DNA from: Panicum virgatum
Taxonomy: Eukaryota; Streptophyta; Magnoliopsida; Poales; Poaceae
DNA: 64,000 nucleotides
Direction of reading: 5' to 3'
NCBI RefSeq assembly: GCF_016808335.1
Contig: NC_053137.1
Span: 4,663,904 to 4,727,903, forward strand
The position numbers were made by a program, and so were the translations under genes. Of this stretch, positions 58,603 through 64,000 are shown one piece after another. Position 1 is the first letter of the stretch; every line of letters starts with the position of its first letter. The notes below the pieces were generated by a model. It was not told the DNA's origin and made no database searches. It worked only from the letters and a program-made list of their open reading frames with translations.

Positions 58603-59222
58603 TCCTGCAGAGTGAATGGCTTTTCAAAAAAAAAAAATCTATATGCTTGTTGCTTGGCTTCATGTTCCGACTTCCAATATGGCTATATGAAATATGCTTT
58701 GGTTTGCCATACTTTTGTCCTTAGATCATCACCAAATTGCCGTGTGCTGTGAACCTCTGAACTGTTAGGCACATCCTGACTGTATGTACACCCCAACGGG
58801 GTATATGACCTGAATTCATTCTAATAGGGTTCATTTTCATATGGAGACGTATTTGCAGAGAATAGAGCTATAACTTCAACTGATAGTATCTTTTCTTCTA
58901 GAACTATTTAAAATAGTTCACCTATGAGATTATCCAACACTGAGCAAAACATTATAACATGTGAATTGGATCATTTTACAGGAAGCGAAAGAGCTACACT
59001 GTTGCACTTTAGAACAATATATTTTGCATAATACATTACAAGAACAACAGCAGCATCTAGATACCTAACACATTCTAGTATCTATAGCTGAAATGCTGAA
59101 TCCTCACTACAGCTTTAATGGTGTCAAAATTTTCGCTCAAATAGGTACAACTTGGATTTGAATGGCAGAATTTGGAAGTCGTTACAATTACAACACTTCT
59201 TATAACCCTTGGTTTGTAGTTA

Positions 59223-60790
59223 TTAATAAGTCGCAGATGTCTGTAAGTTGCTCTCGTCCAATTCTGCTTCAGATAGTTCTGAAGAACTGGTTGCTTCCGT
59301 CTTTGCATCAGATATGTCTGAAGTGGTTTCTTCCTGCTGTGCCTGCGCCGCGCTAGGCGGAGAACCAGGTGGTGGGTTCTGTTCTGCCAGGCTAAGCCGC
59401 AGAGGTCTCCCTTCCAACTCCTGCATTGCCATTTCAAAACCATGTTAAACACTGCTTTGCCAAGGTGATCTGAATGTGAAGTAAGACGGTACACTCAAGT
59501 AGAACCAAACATGGTAATGACAGCACAAGTCACAAGCTACTTGGATAAAATGGAATTAGCAGCTATGCATTGTCCAGATCACTGTTTAGCACTGCAAACT
59601 CATATATTAGTTGCTTGTGTGCGGTAAATTCATGGTTGAATTTTGAAGTATCCATATATTGCAAATCTATTGCATCAATTGGCCTTTGCATAAATTCAGT
59701 GAAGATGTAGAGACACTGAACAACATTGTCCTAGGTCAAGACAGAACATACCACTCCATCCAAAGCCTCCAATGCAGCCTGTGCATCCTCTGCGGTCCTG
59801 AAGGAGACGAACCCAAACCCTCTCGACCGCCCGGTGTCACGCTCGAAGATGACCCTGGCATCAAGCAAGCCGGCCTGGCCCTCGAACACTGACCTCAGCG
59901 AGTCTGCTCGCACTCCCCACCCCAGGTTGCCGGCGTAAATCTTGTAAGTGCCATCATCATGCCTGCGGCCAGCCATTGTGACCGTTCTCCTCTCCCCGCC
60001 CCGGGGCACCTCCGGGTAGTTCACCCTCGCCGTCCTCCCTCCCAGCAGCTTCATCAACACACATGCCAAGATCATGTCAGCAAAGGCATGCACACTGATG
60101 GGCATGGGCAAGAAGACACCAATTCTACGCATTGAGGAAGGATTGATCCAATTGGTGTGGGAGCGGGACTCACGGCGCCATCGAACATCTGGATGGCCTT
60201 GGTGGCCTCCTCGGCGGTGGCCATGGTGACGAAGGCGAAGCCGCGGCTCCGGTTGGTGACCTTGTCGTAGATTATCTGCAGCACCCGAGAGCCATCATCA
60301 GCCACGGTTGCTCTTCAGAAACTGGCAACGGAGCTTGGTCGGTTTGGGGAGGCTACGGCGGCCGTACCTGCGCGTCGTCGACCCTGCCGGCCTCGGCGAA
60401 GGCCTCGGAGAGCTCCTCGGAGGTGAAGGTGTAGGGCAGGTTGCCCACGAAGAGCCGGCCGGGATCCTCGCCGCGCGGCGGCCGGCTTCGTGGCGACGAG
60501 TACGCGCGCGGGGCCTCGACCTCCTGCTCCTCCTCCGCCTCGCTCTCTCCCTCGTCAAAGTACTCCTCTTCCCCGCTGAACTCCTCTCCGTCCGACGAGA
60601 ACGCCTCGCCGGCGGCCGCCGCGGGGGGCGGGAGCAGGACGGGGCGGCCGCGGGGGGACGCGAAGAGGCGGAGGCCGAGGCCGACGCGGTGGCGCTGGAG
60701 CCGGACGCTGGGGAGCGGGACGGGGACGCCGTTGGACACGGGCTGCTTCAGGGAGCGGAAGGTGGCGGCGACGGCGGCGGCGGCGGCCAT
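59223..60790 (-). CDS. CP33: Chloroplast 33-kDa-type ribonucleoprotein (CP33-like), two RRMs
   Basis: Four exons on the minus strand: 60790-60368, 60275-60174, 60048-59752, 59420-59223; 1020 nt, 339 aa. The N terminus (MAAAAAVAATFRSLKQ...) is Ala/Ser/Arg-rich like a plastid transit peptide, followed by an acidic stretch (GEEFSGEEEYFDEGE). RRM1 has LFVGNLPYTF (RNP2) and RSRGFAFVTM (RNP1); RRM2 has IYAGNLGW and RSRGFGFVSF. The linker VNYPEVPRGGE and GNLGW are characteristic of CP33 rather than CP29/CP31. Such proteins bind chloroplast mRNAs and affect their stability and processing. The C-terminal tail is Ser/Glu-rich. The start is the ATG at 60790; an upstream in-frame TTG is not needed. It shares a divergent promoter with the GCK gene. 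Intact by inspection. Confidence 0.93.
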
Positions 60791-61254
60791 GGCCGGCGAG
60801 GAAGCGGGAGAATGGAGCGAGAAGGGCCGGAGAGGCAGCAAGGGAAGTGAGAGAGTGCAGCGGCGGTGGAGCCTCTCCTCTCGCCGCCGATAAATAAATT
60901 TCTCCTCCTTCCTTATCCGCTACCTGTTGGGCCGAGTGGCCCATGAGATTATGGGCCCGAAACGGGACTCAAAAGTTTTTCAGAGACCCGAACCGAATTC
61001 TTAGAGATCCAACAGTCGGCGGCAAGGAATCCAAGTCCAAGTCCAAGCCCACCAAGCCGGCCAGAAAACGGGTGGCCCATGAGGTTATTGGGCCAGAAAA
61101 CGCGAACGAACGAGCCCACAGCCCACGAGAAATAAACCCCTCTCTCCTCTCGGTCTCGGAGACCAGCACGGGACGCCTTCTTCTTCCGGACCCTCTTCTT
61201 CCTCCCCAAGAAGCTCACGGCCACCTCGCGCGCGCGCAGATCGCAGCAAAGCCA
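60791..61254. promoter_or_regulatory. Divergent (bidirectional) promoter between CP33 and the GCK gene
   Basis: 464 bp separate the two start codons. TGGGCC/GGCCCA occur at 60928, 60938, 60952, 61074 and 61089. A roughly 30-bp block TGGCCCATGAG(A/G)TTAT...GGGCC is present twice as a direct repeat (60937 and 61073). No TATA box is obvious, as is usual for this promoter class. Confidence 0.6.
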
Positions 61255-61639
61255 ATGGCGTCCCCCGAGCCCGCCGCGCAGCCCATCCCCGCGCTAGAGC
61301 GCTCCCCACCCGCCGCGGCTGGCCGAGAGGAGGCGCCGCGAGAACCGGTCCCGGAAGCAGCCGCGCCCGGAGCTGCGGCGGCGGCGGCGGCGGAGGCGGA
61401 GAAGGAGGAGGAGGAGGAATTGTGAGTGCGGGTTCTGCCTCTTCATGAAGGCCGGGGGCTGCAAGGACGCCTACGTGGCGTTGGAGGAGTGCTTCGAGGC
61501 GGTGCAGAAGGAGGGCGCCGACATTGACGAGCGCTGCGACGAGGTCGCCGCCAACCTCAGGAAGTGCATGGACGCGCACGCATTCTACTACTTGCCCGTG
61601 CTCCTGGCCGCCGCCCGCGTCGCCGGCGAGGAGGTTTGA
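61255..61639 (+). CDS. GCK-domain protein with an apparent +1 frameshift
   Basis: ATG 61255 opens MASPEPAAQPIPALER, an Ala/Pro/Glu-rich N terminus ending in poly-Glu, and in this frame stops at TGA 61423-61425. The downstream part continues one frame over: ECGFCLFMKAGGCKDAY, then YVALEECFEAVQK, then LRKCMDAHAFYYLPVL, ending TGA 61637. The cysteine pattern CGFC-x6-C and C-x-DAHAxYY is the plant GCK domain (PF07802 type), of unknown biochemical role. One extra T in GAATTGTGAGTGC (about 61420-61422) accounts for the break; without it the two parts would be one protein of about 127 aa. It could be a true mutation, a sequence error, or a start downstream. Confidence 0.75.
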
Positions 61640-61864
61640 GTAGACCATTCCCAAGTCAAGGTGTCCATGGGTGGTATCTAAAGGAAACCCAAGGTATGGT
61701 GAAAATATTAAATCTATACATAGACATTACCTTTCCAGTGTATGGTGACTACACCAGTTTCTACAAAGAAGATTTATTAATTACCTTCATATGGAGAAGA
61801 TTTATTAATTACCTTCATACATGTACAAAGATCAGTTATGGTAAATTTGTTGTGTGGCCATCAC

Positions 61865-62914
61865 CTATGTAGCACGGATACGGATACGCGTATCGGTATC
61901 GGAAGGATACGGATACGCGAATACGACAATTTTCTAAAAAACCCGATACGCGGATACGTTTTATAATTTTTTAAAATAAATAAATAATGGCACATATTAA
62001 ATTTATGAAAGTAGTAAATTACCTTACAATAGCAATTACCAGCCAAAACAAAAGACCGAAAGCATCTCCATTCTCCAATTGTAATGTCCAATTGTCCATT
62101 CTCGAGTTCTCCTTCTCCAAGTCCAGAATTTGCACACAAACACCAACTATGAATCAATTTATTACTAAAACTTGAGTATTCAGTAATCACTAATCAGCAG
62201 TTCAGTACAAGTAGCAGTTCAGTACATCACCTTGAACTCCGAAGTAGAAAGGAGCGGGAGAGGACAAAGGAGCACAGGTACAGCCACAGCCCACAGGAAC
62301 AGCCGAACAGGACATATAATATAGACTTATCTTTCATTTCTTATCCAATCTCTCTCTCTCAGCTCCTTTCCACAGCAGCCTCTCCCCCGTCCCTCTCTTC
62401 CTCGCCTCTCCATCGCCCCACAGCCGGCGCTGCTCTCCCCCCGTCCCTCTCTTCCTCACTCGCCTCTCCATCGCCCCCACAGCCGGCGGCAGGGCGGGCC
62501 GTTGCAGGGGAGGGCCGGATCCGGCCCCAGCGCGGGCGGACCCGGCAACTGCGGCGTCGCTGCGGCACGGAGGGGCGGGGCCCGTGGCGGGACGGCGCGG
62601 CGGCCGGTGGACACGGGCGCTGCGGGGAAGTCGCCCAGTCGGGAGGAGGCGGCGGCTGCGTCTGTGTGAGGCGGACTGGGCGTGGGAGGGAGGGGACGGG
62701 TTTAGGGCTGCGCGTGGGAGGCGGAAGTTTGGGCCGGGCCGTATCAATGGCAATTTGGCAAGGATACGTATCCATTTCTCAGTTTCCGGCCCATTTAATC
62801 TGGGATACGCGGACACGCCATGGATACGTATCCGTGCCGTATCCGTGCCGTATCCGTATCGGATACGTATCCGACACGGGATACGCGTGTACCCTGTCGT
62901 ATCCGTGTTTCTGA
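61865..62914. mobile_element. hAT-like non-autonomous element, 1,050 bp
   Basis: Flanked by a perfect 9-bp repeat GGCCATCAC (61856-61864, 62915-62923; 8 or 9 bp is the true duplication). Ends carry AGCACGGATACGGATACG and its inverted form CGTATCCGTGTTTC, with many GGATACG repeats near each end. The interior has a GC-rich region (62380-62730) without a convincing frame. It sits about 225 bp after the GCK stop codon. Confidence 0.75.
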
Positions 62915-62934
62915 GGCCATCACTTCTCTTGAAC

Positions 62935-63385
62935 GAACGGGCACAAGATTGTACCAATTTCATTGATAAAAAAAGAGAGTACAGTCGTGTAACCAGAAAG
63001 AAAATTGTAAAAAATGGATTACTCTCTGCGTATGAGTGACTCCAAATCTTTGGCTCCAGCGAGAGCCCAAGCTGCTGTCTCGTTCTTTACTTTGGAGAAA
63101 AATCATGGGGCTGACATTTCCTGCTTCCTAAAAATTCTAGCATTTCTCTCACACCAAATCTCTCAGATTACCAACAGGGAGAGGGAAAGAATCGCTTTCC
63201 GTGAGACGTGTTCGCTTGATGTGATGTTAGTCCACCAATGCAGGGTGTCCTTACTCGGCCTCCACCGCTGCGGGCACAAAGCAAGATGTGCCGTCCACGA
63301 CGCAACTAAGCTCCACACTCTTCTCGTGAATCGGCATTCTGCCAGGAGGTGAAATGCGGTCTCTGGGGCACCTCAGCAGAGGATT
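62935..63385 (-). mobile_element. LINE 3' end remnant
   Basis: On the minus strand, pieces such as AKIWSHSYAE-like and WSLAGA-like text in broken frames, followed by ATCAATGAAATTGG near the 3' end, resemble the C-terminal ORF2 and 3' end of grass LINEs. Several stops and frame changes. Confidence 0.45.
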
Positions 63386-63474
63386 TTTTTAATTTTAATC
63401 CTTTTTAATCTAACATTTTAATAATAATTTGTGTGGATCTAAATTTTCAAGAACTAGCCTTTTTGGACACGCCA

Positions 63475-63665
63475 AAACTCGTGGCGCAACTCACTTACGA
63501 GTCGCGCCACAAGCTTTGGCGCGACCAACCTGCCACACTGGCAGTACAGCTGACCTGGCAAGGCTGAGTCGCGCCACATGCTTTGGCGTGTCTCTTCAGC
63601 GAGTCGTGCCGCGCGGCGTGGCGTGACTCCTAAAGGAGTCGTGCCGTGCGGCGTGGCGCGACTCA
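63475..63665. repeat. GAGTCGCGCCAC palindrome repeats
   Basis: Six or more alternating GAGTCGYGCC and GGCGYGACTC motifs in about 190 bp, pairing as short hairpins. Probably the end region of an unassigned element that continues past the window. Confidence 0.6.
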
Positions 63666-64000
63666 ACTTAATAAACGATCACCTTTTCTTCATTCTCCCT
63701 TTCTTCCCCCCGCCCCTCCCACCCGACTTAATCTCCATGGCACCACCTCAAGATGCAAGCGAGCCCATCTGCAAATGTTGCAAGGCTACCCGCCTCACTT
63801 GTATGCACTAATTAATGGCTCTGTAGGAGCCCGCCAACTTAGGTTAGGCGTTATGCAAATCTCCTCAACTTGCAATCTCACCTTCTTAACTCTCCCATTT
63901 CAGATGAGATGAGTATCCGTTGTACAAACTCCTTATAACTTTACCTACTTAATCAATGTGAACACTAGCTATGTCTCCAAAAGTCTTGTTTAAGCGAAAC
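63666..64000. other. Window end, nothing assigned
   Basis: C-rich then AT-rich sequence with no supported gene. Confidence 0.4.

Noticed and set aside
60308..60893. Plus-strand frames opposite CP33 exon 1
   Set aside because: Antisense shadows of a strongly supported coding exon with high GC.

Overview
The window is plant nuclear DNA from a grass, probably panicoid. The evidence is intron-containing plant genes (a chloroplast RNA-binding protein, a TatD-type hydrolase, a GCK-domain protein), CACTA, hAT, Helitron, LINE, SINE and solo-LTR insertions of grass type, and TGGGCC/GGCCCA promoter motifs. I cannot name the species. Only the last 9 kb holds ordinary genes. The first 55 kb is a repeat-built, mostly non-coding region crowded with transposons.

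The backbone of 1-55 kb is a family of diverged non-coding units. Each carries a 22-nt block with the core ATGCCTCCCA, close to the miR2118/miR482 family on the + strand, so a minus-strand transcript would contain a miR2118 target site. About 100-170 bp upstream on the minus strand most units keep a TATA box, and many also keep a CCAAT-containing block. I count 14 good sites in this orientation, one in the opposite orientation at 32849 and several decayed ones. The best explanation is a tandem cluster of miR2118-triggered 21-nt phasiRNA (21-PHAS) non-coding RNA genes. This is inferred from sequence; no small-RNA data were seen.

Units 1-2 (1-16139) and 3-4 (16096-20145) are a segmental tandem duplication, so each copy shows the empty site of transposons in the other. 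Copy A received a nested pair of CACTA elements (outer 1367-13472 with TSD AGA, inner 2487-13356 with TSD ACA) and a LINE (13980-15454) that itself carries a hAT element. Copy B received a minus-strand Helitron (16140-17441). The inner CACTA carries a TNP2-type transposase gene broken by three in-frame stops and a second gene with Transposase_24-like and Ulp1-like cysteine protease regions, also broken. The outer CACTA carries a 5' fragment of a 2-oxoglutarate/Fe(II) dioxygenase gene.

From 20 to 55 kb the units continue, interrupted by MITEs, four solo LTRs with 5-bp target duplications (24901-27562, 28100-29528, 41574-45650, 46575-48041), a decayed hAT transposase gene (35107-36888), a SINE and several tandem duplications. 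From 55.5 kb the gene island begins: TatD-like metal-dependent hydrolase (+, 12 exons, 324 aa), chloroplast CP33-type ribonucleoprotein (-, 4 exons, 339 aa) and a small GCK-domain gene (+) that shares a 464-bp divergent promoter with CP33 and shows a +1 frameshift. A hAT-like element, a LINE tail and a palindromic repeat region close the window.
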